Source of the DNA: Arsenicicoccus cauae
Lineage (GTDB): Bacteria; Actinomycetota; Actinomycetes; Actinomycetales; Dermatophilaceae
Direction of reading: 5' to 3'
DNA length: 64,000 bases
Assembly (NCBI RefSeq): GCF_009707125.1
Contig: NZ_WLVL01000019.1
Location: forward strand, 62,001 to 126,000
Positions 6,532 to 15,000 of this stretch are shown piece by piece; positions within the stretch are counted from its first letter, which is position 1, and every line of letters begins with the position of its first letter. The notes beneath the pieces were generated by a model. It was not told the DNA's origin, searched no databases, and saw only the letters and a program-made list of their open reading frames with translations. Both the position numbers and the translations under genes were made by a program.

Positions 6532-7869
6532 TCAACGACGGACCGGCCTCGCGGCATACGACCCGCTCCGCACCTCGCCCACCGGCAGCCGGGCGCGCAG
6601 GAAGCGCGGCCGGTAGGAGAACGGGTCCGCGATGACCGTGGCGAGGTCCGTGCTGTTGCGGCTGTAGGACACGACCACCGTGCCGGGCTCGGGCAGGAGG
6701 TCTGGGTGTGCCAGCGGCATGTAGCGCAGCACCCCCGCGTCCAGGTCGGAGGGCAGGTGCCCGATGGGGCGACCGGAGTCGAACGGGCCCCAGGGGGTCG
6801 GCGCGGTCCACACCGTCAGCTCGTGCCCCAGCACGTCGTCGCGCTTGCTGAGGGCATACCACCGCCCGTCCTGCGCAAAGACGGACAGGGTCTGGGAGGT
6901 TCCCCTCACCGCCGGGACCAGCTCGGCCGCGGCGGCGGCCGATCGCGACCACCCCTTGCCGTCCCAGTAGGTCCACTCGGACTGGGTCAGCACCCGGTCG
7001 GGCCGCACGCGGGCGACCCGCAGCGACCGCCCGAAGGTCATCGGCGCCGTCGACCCCGCGGTGCCGTAGAGGTAGAGCCAGCCGTCGGCCAGGGCGGAGG
7101 CGGCACCCCACACCGGCCGCCGCACGTCGGGCGAGTCGGGGCCGAGGTCGACGAGACGCAAGAGCTGCGGCGTCCCGCCCGGCCGCACCGTGAAGAGGGC
7201 GGCGGAGGGACCGAGGTTCTCGAAGTCGAAGGTCCCGCCACCGGTCGTGCGGACCCGTTGCACCATCACCGTCACGAGGTCCTGCCCCGGGCGCGGCGTG
7301 ACCGTGACCGACATGGGCCAGTAGCCGACGACGGCTCCCGTGCTCCCCGCCGGCCGGGGCCGGTCCGGCACGATGGCACCGCGCCCGGCGGGCAGGACGG
7401 CGCTCAGGCAGCCGGGGCTGACGACGAGCATGGAGTTGCGGACGAAGCCGTGACCGGCGGCGCCGGACGACCGCAGGGTGTCCCCGAACACCATGAGCCG
7501 ACGCCCGTCCTGCAGGCGCGCGCTCGCCCCGACGTCGGCCCCGAGAAGCTCCGGCGACACGTGCAGCTGGTCGATGGCGCGGTTGATCGCGTCGACCGAG
7601 TCGAGCGTCCCCGTGGCGGCGCACCCGGTCTGACCGGTCCTGGTCACCGGACCCACCGGTCGGGGCGCGCCGGCTCGCGCGGCAGCGACGTCTGTCTGGA
7701 CGGGCTTGACCCGTCCACCGGGCCTGCCGGGACCGTCGACCGCCATGGCCGAGCCGCCGTCCCCGACGACCAGGGAGGCGACCACGAGGAGGGCGACCGC
7801 GAGCGGCGCGACCACGAGGGAGGGGACGCCGCCCCGGCGCGTCCGTCGCGTGCTGGGCGCGAACGTCAT
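6532..7869 (-). CDS. Secreted DUF4185-like protein
   Basis: This 445-residue protein has an Arg-rich N-terminus, then a hydrophobic segment (VVAPLAVALLVVASLVVG, about residues 19-36) and an Ala-rich cleavage region, so it is exported. The mature part has repeated beta-strand-like blocks (LMVFGDTLRS, NSMLVVSPG, LYLYGTAGS, YALSKRDDV, VVSYSRNSTD) resembling the beta-propeller folds of DUF4185 and GH43-like proteins. Enzymatic activity cannot be assigned. The ATG at 7869 is preferred over an in-frame GTG at 7899, because a TAGCGT -10 element lies 7 nt upstream of the ATG, implying a leaderless or nearly leaderless mRNA. The gene is convergent with the alpha-galactosidase gene and divergent from the lipoprotein gene. 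Confidence 0.65.
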   Translation of the reverse strand: MTFAPSTRRTRRGGVPSLVVAPLAVALLVVASLVVGDGGSAMAVDGPGRPGGRVKPVQTDVAAARAGAPRPVGPVTRTGQTGCAATGTLDSVDAINRAIDQLHVSPELLGADVGASARLQDGRRLMVFGDTLRSSGAAGHGFVRNSMLVVSPGCLSAVLPAGRGAIVPDRPRPAGSTGAVVGYWPMSVTVTPRPGQDLVTVMVQRVRTTGGGTFDFENLGPSAALFTVRPGGTPQLLRLVDLGPDSPDVRRPVWGAASALADGWLYLYGTAGSTAPMTFGRSLRVARVRPDRVLTQSEWTYWDGKGWSRSAAAAAELVPAVRGTSQTLSVFAQDGRWYALSKRDDVLGHELTVWTAPTPWGPFDSGRPIGHLPSDLDAGVLRYMPLAHPDLLPEPGTVVVSYSRNSTDLATVIADPFSYRPRFLRARLPVGEVRSGSYAARPVRR

Positions 7870-7876
7870 ACCTGGC

Positions 7877-7882
7877 ACGCTA
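7877..7882 (-). promoter_or_regulatory. -10 element TAGCGT, near-leaderless promoter
   Basis: On the minus strand TAGCGT is followed by 7 nt and then the ATG at 7869. This is the spacing at which transcription would begin on or next to the start codon. The same hexamer precedes the genes starting at 57870 and 59963. No clear -35 was found. Confidence 0.4.
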
Positions 7883-7931
7883 GGCGCCCACGAGGACACT
7901 CGGCATCGGTTTGATCACTTAGGGTCCACAT

Positions 7932-8552
7932 ATGCCCCGTATGCCGCAACGCGCCGCCGCCTCCACGGTCATCCTCATGGCCGCGGGGCTGCTGCTCGCG
8001 GGGTGCGCGGGGGACCCGGCGACGAGCCCGGCGTTGACCGGCGCCGCCGCCCGCTCGGCGCAGGACCAGTCGGCCAAGGTGCGCGAGCTGCTGGCTCCGC
8101 AGCCGCCCAGCGTGGGCGAGTCGCCGCGGCGCCTCGGGCCGGTGACGGTCGTCGCACCCGCCGCGATGAAGGAGGCCGACTCCGGTCCGGCAGCCCCCCG
8201 CAAGGGCTGGACCTACAAGCGGCTCGCCGACCCCGAGGGTGACCCCCAGACCTCGCTCGGCCTGGTCCTGGCCCCCACCGCCGAGAGCTCGGCGGAGCAG
8301 TCGGCCGGCACCATCGCCCGGACCGGTGGCAGCCGCGACGCGGGCCGGGCCAGCGGGATCGTGACGACGACCACGTGGGACGGCCGCCCGGCCTACCTCG
8401 TCTACGTCAATACCTCGACGGGGCTGCACGTCGAGGCGCTCTCGGCCGAGACGCCGGCCGGGACGGTGACGGTGATCGCCCAGGCGCCGGTCTCGGCATA
8501 CCCCCGCTCGGGTCTGCGCCGCGCGCTCAAGAGCGTCGACCTCACCCCCTGA
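7932..8552 (+). CDS. Putative lipoprotein of unknown function
   Basis: This 206-residue protein begins with a lipoprotein signal peptide (ILMAAGLLLAGCAGDP); the lipobox LLAGC puts the acylated cysteine near residue 25. After a linker rich in Ala, Ser and Pro, the mature domain carries PRKGWTYKRLADPEGDP, TTTWDGRPAYLVYVNTS and a C-terminal ALKSVDL. This is reminiscent of small surface lipoproteins with a single alpha/beta domain, but no family could be named. The ATG at 7932 has only a weak Shine-Dalgarno sequence. It is divergent from the DUF4185-like gene, with a 62-bp gap, and its 3' end faces narI across a strong terminator. Confidence 0.75.
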   Translation: MPRMPQRAAASTVILMAAGLLLAGCAGDPATSPALTGAAARSAQDQSAKVRELLAPQPPSVGESPRRLGPVTVVAPAAMKEADSGPAAPRKGWTYKRLADPEGDPQTSLGLVLAPTAESSAEQSAGTIARTGGSRDAGRASGIVTTTTWDGRPAYLVYVNTSTGLHVEALSAETPAGTVTVIAQAPVSAYPRSGLRRALKSVDLTP

Positions 8553-8565
8553 CGCCTCCAGCACC

Positions 8566-8604
8566 ACCGACACCGACACCGACATCGACACCGACACCGA
8601 CACC
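8566..8604. repeat. Hexanucleotide tandem repeat (ACCGAC)n
   Basis: About six and a half units of ACCGAC run between the lipoprotein stop and the terminator hairpin, with one ACATCG variant inside. It lies outside coding sequence. Slippage could change the spacing to the terminator, but no function is evident. Confidence 0.7.
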
Positions 8605-8644
8605 GTGAGGGTGTGGTCCACGCATGGTGGACCACACCCTCACG
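8604..8644. terminator. Perfect 18-bp hairpin, bidirectional terminator
   Basis: Arms 8604-8621 and 8627-8644 are exact reverse complements, separated by the 5-nt loop GCATG. It lies between the convergent ends of the lipoprotein gene and narI, so one element can stop both transcripts. Confidence 0.85.
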
Positions 8645-8668
8645 ATCCGTGGGGCAGGGACGAGGCGG

Positions 8669-9421
8669 TCAGACGCGCTCCCACCCACGGGCCGGGGCCC
8701 GGTTGCCCACCCCGCGACCGCTCCGCACGTCGCGCGAGCGATAGACGATGTAGGGGCGGGTCAGGTAGCCGAGCGGCGCGGAGAACACGTGCACCAGCCG
8801 CGTGAACGGCCACAGGGCGAACAGGATGCACGCGACGAGCGTGTGCAGCTGGAAGCCGAGCGGCGCCGCCGCCATCAGGTCCGCGTCCGGGTGGAAGGTC
8901 AGGAACTGGCGGTACCAGATCGAGACGCCGTCGCGGTAGTTGTAGTGCTCCGCGGGCCCGCCCAGGTTGTTGATGCCGGGGGCGTGCCAGCCGAGGGTGT
9001 TGGCCAGGCCCAGCAGGATCACGACAACGAGGAAGATGTACATGACCTTGTCCATCGGGGTCGTCGCGGAGAACACCGGCCCGGTGGTGCGGCGGCGGTA
9101 GATCAGGATCGCGATGCCCGCCAGCGTCAGGAAGCCCGCGAGCAGGCCGACCGACACCGCGAGGAAGTGGTAGATCGACTGCGTGATCCCGACGGCCTCG
9201 GTCCAGGACTTCGGCACGAGCAGGCCCATGATGTGACCCATCACGACGAAGAGGATGCCGAAGTGGAACATCGGCGAGCCCCAGCGCAGCAGCCGGTCCT
9301 CGTAGAGCTGGCTGGAGCGCGTCGTCCAGCCGAACTTGTCGTACTTGTAGCGCCAGTAGTGGCCGACGACGAAGATCGTCAGGCAGATGTAGGGGAACAC
9401 CACCCAGAGCAGGGTGTTCAT
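8669..9421 (-). CDS. narI: Respiratory nitrate reductase gamma subunit
   Basis: This 250-residue cytochrome b membrane anchor takes electrons from menaquinol to NarH through two haems b. Five transmembrane segments are visible. Candidate haem-ligand histidines are in FVVGHYWRY, FHFGILFVVMGHIMG, IYHFLAVSV and FQLHTLVACILFA, with FTRLVH at the end of the last helix. The ATG overlaps the narJ stop (ATGA). It is the last gene of the minus-strand nar operon and is followed by the 18-bp hairpin. The length is slightly above the usual 225-245. Confidence 0.96.
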   Translation of the reverse strand: MNTLLWVVFPYICLTIFVVGHYWRYKYDKFGWTTRSSQLYEDRLLRWGSPMFHFGILFVVMGHIMGLLVPKSWTEAVGITQSIYHFLAVSVGLLAGFLTLAGIAILIYRRRTTGPVFSATTPMDKVMYIFLVVVILLGLANTLGWHAPGINNLGGPAEHYNYRDGVSIWYRQFLTFHPDADLMAAAPLGFQLHTLVACILFALWPFTRLVHVFSAPLGYLTRPYIVYRSRDVRSGRGVGNRAPARGWERV

Positions 9422-10161
9422 GAGCGCCCTCCTTGCGAGTGCTGCAGGAGCTCGGCCTCGAGCTCCTCGGGTGATGGGTCGGTGGCCGGGTGGGGGTTGA
9501 GGCGGGGGTCGATCTCGTATGGCGCCAGCCCGACGTCCTCCGACGGAGGCCCTTGCGCGACCAGCCGCGCGACGGCCGTCTGCTCGTCGCCGTCCAGGGG
9601 TGGCAGGGTGGCGCACACGGCGACGAGCACGTCGGCCCACGGCACGTCGCGGTCGAGCAGCGCGAGGCGCAGGACCTCGAGCCCGGCGCGGTGGTCGAGC
9701 ACCAGCGTGAGCGCGGCCTCGAGGTCGACGGTCGCGCCGAACTCCAGCACCACCGCCAGGTGGTCGGGCAGCTCCTCGTCGCCGATCTCGACCCCGGCCC
9801 GCCGGTAGGTCTGCTTGAACTGCACGAGCGCCATCCCGCGCTTGCGGGTGTCGCCGTGCGCGAAGTAGGTCAGGTAGGGCGCGCAGCGTCGCGTGTAGTC
9901 GAAGGTGTCGACGTAGCGCTTCTGCAGCACGTCCAGCTCACCCGCGTCGGCCGCCGCCGAGATGGTCGCGACGAGCCGGCCGAGCGGCTCGCCGACCACC
10001 TCCGGCAGCTGCGCACTCGTGTCGCGCAGCACCGGCAGGTGGGCCAGCAGCTGCTCGTCGGGGTAGCCGAGCAGCAGCGACGCGCACTGCCACGCGGCCC
10101 GCATCTCGTCGGTGCCGACCGGCAGCGCCGCCTGCTTGCGGCGCCGCAGGGCGAGCCTCAC
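9418..10161 (-). CDS. narJ: Nitrate reductase molybdenum cofactor assembly chaperone
   Basis: This 247-residue TorD-like chaperone assists cofactor insertion into NarG and membrane attachment of NarGH; it is not part of the final enzyme. Family landmarks are CASLLLGYPDEQLL near the start, RYVDTFDYTRRCAPYLTYFAHGD, QFKQTYRRAGVEI and ELPDHLAVVLEFGA. The GTG at 10161 overlaps the narH stop (GTGA), and the stop overlaps the narI ATG, so expression is tightly coupled along the operon. Confidence 0.94.
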   Translation of the reverse strand: MRLALRRRKQAALPVGTDEMRAAWQCASLLLGYPDEQLLAHLPVLRDTSAQLPEVVGEPLGRLVATISAAADAGELDVLQKRYVDTFDYTRRCAPYLTYFAHGDTRKRGMALVQFKQTYRRAGVEIGDEELPDHLAVVLEFGATVDLEAALTLVLDHRAGLEVLRLALLDRDVPWADVLVAVCATLPPLDGDEQTAVARLVAQGPPSEDVGLAPYEIDPRLNPHPATDPSPEELEAELLQHSQGGRS

Positions 10162-11915
10162 CGGATGTCCTCGGGCGGGATCGCGCCGAGGTCCCGCGAG
10201 GCGCTCGGGTCGGCGCCCATCGGCATGCCCTCCCCCTCGCGCAGCGCCTCCTCGGTGGCCCCGGCGCCGAGCGACCGCCCCTCGCCGGGGAACAGCCCCT
10301 CGGGCATGCCCTTGCCGTCCCAGTTGAGCAGGTTGACCCGCCCGGCCTTGGAGCCGCCGCCGACGAGCGTGTCGGCGGTCTGGCGCGCCTGCAACATCTG
10401 GAAGTTCTCGACGGCGATGGGGGTCAGCGCCCCCGAGCCCTCGCCGAAGGCGCCCTGGTTGCCCGTCTGGTACTCGCTCACCGAGCACTCGGTGGCGAGC
10501 TCCTCGAGCGCGTGGGCCTCCTCGGCGTGCGCGGTCGGGATGACATAGCGCTCGTCGTACTTCGCCAGGGCGAGCAGGCGGAACATGTCGTACATGTCCT
10601 CCTCCTCCATGCCGACGGCCGCGGGGATGGACCCGTCGGGGTCGCGACCGAGGTTGATGTCGCGCATGTAGGACCGCATGGCCGCGAGCTTGCGCAGCAC
10701 CCGGTCCACCGGCGCCACGTCACCGGCGGTGAAGAGGTTGGCGAGGTACTCCATCGGGATGCGCAGCGTCTCGATGGCGTTGAACAGGTTGTCCTTGTCC
10801 TCGCCGTCGTGACCCGACCCGGCGAGCGCGTCGACGACCGGCGACAGCGGCGGGATGTACCACACCATCGGCATGGTGCGGTACTCCGGGTGCAGCGGCA
10901 GCGCGACCTGGTAGTCGTTGATCAGCCGATAGACCGGGGACCGCTGCGCGGCCGTGATCCAGTCCCCCGGTATGCCGGCGCGCTCCGCCTCGGCGATCAC
11001 CGCAGGGTCGCGGGGGTCGAGGAAGACCGAGCGCTGCGCCTCGTAGAGGTCCTGGTCGTCCTCGACCGACGCCGCCTCGAGGACGCGGTCCGCGTCATAC
11101 AGCACGAGCCCGATGTAGCGCAGCCGCCCGACGCAGGTCTCCGAGCACACGGTCGGGATGCCCACCTCGATGCGAGGGAAGCAGAAGGTGCACTTCTCGG
11201 CCTTGCCGGTCTTGTGGTTGAAGTAGACCTTCTTGTAGGGGCATCCGGAGATGCACATGCGCCAGCCGCGGCACTGCTCCTGGTCGACGAGGACGATGCC
11301 GTCCTCCTCGCGCTTGTAGATCGCGCCGGAGGGGCAGGACGCGGCGCAGGAGGGGTTGAGGCAGTGCTCGCAGATGCGCGGGAGGTAGAACATGAAGGTC
11401 TGCTCGAAGTCGGTCGTGACCTTGTCCTCGATGCCCTTGAGCATCACGTCCTGCTTCATGGTCTCCATCGAGCCGCCGAGGTCGTCGTCCCAGTTGGCCG
11501 ACCAGGAGATGTTCATCGGCTTGCCGCTGATCAACGAGTGCGGCCGCGCGACCGGGAAGTGCTTCTGCGCGGGCGCGTCGAGCAGCGTCTCGTAGTCGTA
11601 GGTCCAGGGCTCGTAGTAGTCCTGGATCGACGGCATCTTGGGGTTGACGAAGATGTTGAGCAGCTTGGTGAACCGCCCGCCGGCGCGCAGCTTGAGTCGC
11701 CCGTTGCGTCCGAGCACCCAGCCGCCCTGCCACTCGTCCTGGTCCTCGTAGCGCCGCGGGTAGCCGAGCCCCGGCCGGGTCTCGACGTTGTTGAACCAGA
11801 CGTACTCCGTGCCCGCGCGGTTGGTCCACGCCTGCTTGCAGGTGACCGAGCAGGTGTGGCACCCGATGCACTTGTCGAGGTTCATGACCATGGCCATCTG
11901 TGCCATCACGCGCAT
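10158..11915 (-). CDS. narH: Respiratory nitrate reductase beta subunit
   Basis: This 585-residue iron-sulfur subunit passes electrons from NarI haems to NarG. The cluster motifs are all present: CIGCHTCSVTCKQAW (Cys16, 19, 22 and 26); CEHCLNPSCAASCP; the QEQCRGWRMCISGCP group, in which Trp replaces a Cys and so specifies the 3Fe-4S cluster; and CTFCFPRIEVGIPTVCSETC. The ATG at 11915 was chosen because GGAAGAGG lies 6-13 nt upstream and family proteins begin just before the first cluster. It overlaps the stop of a 31-codon frame that separates it from narG. The length is above the usual 510-550 because of a longer C-terminal tail. Confidence 0.96.
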   Translation of the reverse strand: MRVMAQMAMVMNLDKCIGCHTCSVTCKQAWTNRAGTEYVWFNNVETRPGLGYPRRYEDQDEWQGGWVLGRNGRLKLRAGGRFTKLLNIFVNPKMPSIQDYYEPWTYDYETLLDAPAQKHFPVARPHSLISGKPMNISWSANWDDDLGGSMETMKQDVMLKGIEDKVTTDFEQTFMFYLPRICEHCLNPSCAASCPSGAIYKREEDGIVLVDQEQCRGWRMCISGCPYKKVYFNHKTGKAEKCTFCFPRIEVGIPTVCSETCVGRLRYIGLVLYDADRVLEAASVEDDQDLYEAQRSVFLDPRDPAVIAEAERAGIPGDWITAAQRSPVYRLINDYQVALPLHPEYRTMPMVWYIPPLSPVVDALAGSGHDGEDKDNLFNAIETLRIPMEYLANLFTAGDVAPVDRVLRKLAAMRSYMRDINLGRDPDGSIPAAVGMEEEDMYDMFRLLALAKYDERYVIPTAHAEEAHALEELATECSVSEYQTGNQGAFGEGSGALTPIAVENFQMLQARQTADTLVGGGSKAGRVNLLNWDGKGMPEGLFPGEGRSLGAGATEEALREGEGMPMGADPSASRDLGAIPPEDIR

Positions 11916-12010
11916 CAGAGAACCTCTTCCTTCGAGATGGAGGTGAGGACCGCCGGGGCCCCCGCGAAGTATCGGAGCGACGAAGGAGCGGAGAACTTCG
12001 TGGGGATCAT
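11915..12010 (-). CDS. 31-residue ORF bridging narG and narH
   Basis: The gap between narG and narH is filled by one frame. Its ATG overlaps the narG stop (TGATG), and its TGA overlaps the narH ATG in the same way. The product begins MIPTKFSAPSSLRYF and ends SISKEEVL. The frame also supplies the narH ribosome binding site in its last codons. nar operons normally have narG and narH directly adjacent. The frame may be a translational bridge that keeps NarG and NarH synthesis linked, or it may encode a small partner. No homologue is recognised, and translation is inferred from the overlaps alone. Confidence 0.45.
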   Translation of the reverse strand: MIPTKFSAPSSLRYFAGAPAVLTSISKEEVL

Positions 12011-15000
12011 CAGTACTCCACCTTCTGCGAGCGCTTGCGGATGATCGTGACCTCGTCGCGGTTGTTGCCGGTGGGCCCGATGTAGTTGAAGAAGTAGGAC
12101 AGCTGGGCATAGCCGCCGATGATGTGGCTGGGCTTGAGCATGATCCGGGTCATGGAGTTGTGGATGCCGCCCCGCCTGCCGTTGTGCTCGGTGAGCGGCA
12201 CGTCGATCAGGCGGTCCTGGGCGTGCGGCATGTAGATCGTGCCCTCGGGCATGCGGTGCGTCACGATCACGCGGGACGCCACGACGCCGTTGCGGTTGAC
12301 CGCCTCGACCCACTCGTTGTCCCTGACGCCGATCTTGGCGGCGTCCTTGTCGGACATCCAGATCGACTGGCCGCCGCGGCCCAGGGACAGCATGAACAGG
12401 TTGTCCTGGTACTCCGAGTGGATGGACCACTTGTTGTGCGGGGTCAGGTAGCGGACCGACACCGCGACTCCCGCGTCGGACTCCGACACCTCGCCGAGCG
12501 GGCGCTCGCCGAACAGCTGGGTCATGTTGAGCGGCGGGCGGTAGGTCGGCAGGGACTCGCCCATCCGCTGCAGCCAGTCGTGGTCGATGTAGAACTGCTG
12601 GCGCCCGGTCAGCGTGTGGAACGGCTTGAGCCGCTCCACGTTGATCGTGAACGGGCTGTAGCGGCGGCCGCCGGTCTCCGAGCCCGACCACTCCGGGGAG
12701 GTGATGACCGGGACCGGGGCGGCCACGGTGTCGGCATACGTGATCTGCTTGCCCTCGTGCTCGGCCGCGAGGTCGTGCATCTGGTGCCCGGTGCGCTTCT
12801 CCAGGGTCTTGAAGCCCTGGGTGGCGAGGTGTCCGTTGGTCGTGCCGGACAGCGCCATGATCGTCTCGGCGACGTCCACGGCCGTGGTGAGGCGCGGGTT
12901 GCCCTGTCCCGCACCGCGGCTCGCAACGCCGTTCTTGCGGCGCAGGTAGTCGACCTCCCGCTTGACGTCGTAGGTGATGCCCTTGGTGGTCGTGCCGAGC
13001 GTGTCCAGCAGCGGGCCGATCGAGGTCATCTTGTCGTGGATCTTGGTGTAGTCGCGCTCGACCACGGCCAGCACCGGCAGGGTCTTGCCCGGGACGGGCT
13101 CGCACTCGCCGGCCCTCCAGTCCAGGACCCGGCCGTGCACCGTCGCCATCGACTCCGGGGTGTCGTGCCACAACGGCTTGGCGACGAGGTCCCTGCGGGT
13201 GCCGAGGTGGGTCTCGGCGAGCTCGCTGAAGGTCTTGGCGATGGTGACGAAGGCGTCCCAGTCCGACCGGCTCTGCCACGGCGGGGCGATCGCCGGGTTG
13301 AACGAGTGGATGAAGGGGTGCATGTCCGTGGTGTTGATGTCGTTCTTCTCGTACCACGTGGCCGCGGGCAGGACGACGTCGGACAGCAGGGTCGAGCTCG
13401 TCATGCGGAAGTCGATGGTCATCAGCATGTCGAGCTTGCCCTCGGGGGCACGCTCCGGCCAGGCGACGTCCGCCGGGCGCTTGTCCACCGGCGCCTCCTC
13501 GGCGTTGACGCCGTGGTCGGTGCCGAGCAGGTGCTTGAGGAAGTACTCGTCACCCTTGGCGGAGCTGCCGAACAGGTTGGCGCGCCACATCATCAGCACG
13601 CGCGGCCAGTTCTCCTCGGCCTCGGGGTCCTCGGCCGCAAAGCTGAGCTCACCCTTGGTGAGCTGGTCGACGACGTAGGCCGGGACCTCCATCCCGGCCG
13701 CCGCCGCCTCGTCCGGCAGCGCGATCGAGGAGCGGTTGAAGGTCGGGTAGCTCGGCATCCACCCGAGCCGCGCGGACTGCGCGACCAGGTCGGCCACCGT
13801 CTTGCCGGGGAAGGCGCCGCGACCGGCGCCGATGTCGTTGGCGGTGTAGGTGTCGTAGCGGTACTGGCTGGTGTGGAGGTACCAGTAGGCCGTCTGGATC
13901 ATGTGCCGCGGCGGGCGCTGCCAGTCCAGGGCGAAGGCCGTGTGCTGGAAGCCGGTCAGCGGGCGGACCTTCTCCTGGCCGACGTAGTGCGCCCAGCCAC
14001 CGCCGTTGCGGCCCTGGCAGCCGGTGATCGTGGTGAGCACCAGCATCGCGCGGTAGATCAGGTCCGAGTGGTACCAGTGGTTGGTGCCGGCGCCCATGAG
14101 GATCATCGACCGGCCGTGCGTGTCGACGGCGTTCTGCGCGAACTCGCGCGCGATGCGGGCGACCTTGTCGGCGGGGACGGCGGTGATGTCCTCCTGCCAC
14201 GCCGGGGTGTAGGCGCCGGTGACGTCCTCGTAGCCGGTCGGCCACTCGCCGATCAGGCCCGGGCGGGCGACGCCGTACTGCGCGAGCATCAGGTCGAAGA
14301 CGGTCGTGACGTAGCGGTCGCCGAGGCGGCGCACCGGGACGCCGCGCCGCTGCAGCGTCGCCTGCCCGTCGAGCGCGTCGAACCGGGGCAGCGAGACCTC
14401 GACGGTCTCGGCGCCGTCGGTCAGCAGGGTCAGGCGGGGGGTGACGTCGCCGAGGTCGAGGTTCCACTGCCCCAGGCCCTCGTCACCGAAGCGGTGGCCG
14501 AGCGAGCCGCGCGGCACGACGACCTCGTCGGTGCGCTCGTCGACGAGCATGGGCTTCCACATGGCGTTCTCGGACTCGGACTCCGGGCCGCCGGGCACGT
14601 CACCGGCCACCGCGAACTTGCCGGGCGTGACCACCGGCTCGCCGTCGGCCCCCTCCTGGACGTCGAGCCAGACGAGGAAGGGCAGGTCGGTGTAGGTCTT
14701 GGTGTACTCCTGGAAGAACTCGACCTGCTGGTCGACGAAGAACTCCTTGAGGATCACGTGGCCCATCGCCATCGCGAGCGCCGCGTCGCTGCCCGGCTGG
14801 GCCGCCAGCCACTCGTCGGCGAACTTGACGTTCTCGGCGTAGTCCGGGGACACGACCACGACCTTCTGGCCGCGGTAACGCGCCTCGGTCATCCAGTGCG
14901 CGTCGGGGGTGCGGGTCAGCGGGACGTTGGAGCCCCACATCATGAGGTAGCCGGCGTCCCACCAGTCACCGGACTCCGGGACGTCGGTCTGGTCGCCGAA

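Noticed and set aside
5347-7914. An 855-codon plus-strand frame across the alpha-galactosidase end and the DUF4185-like gene
   Set aside because: It crosses two real genes in other frames and is Arg/Pro/Gly-rich low complexity.
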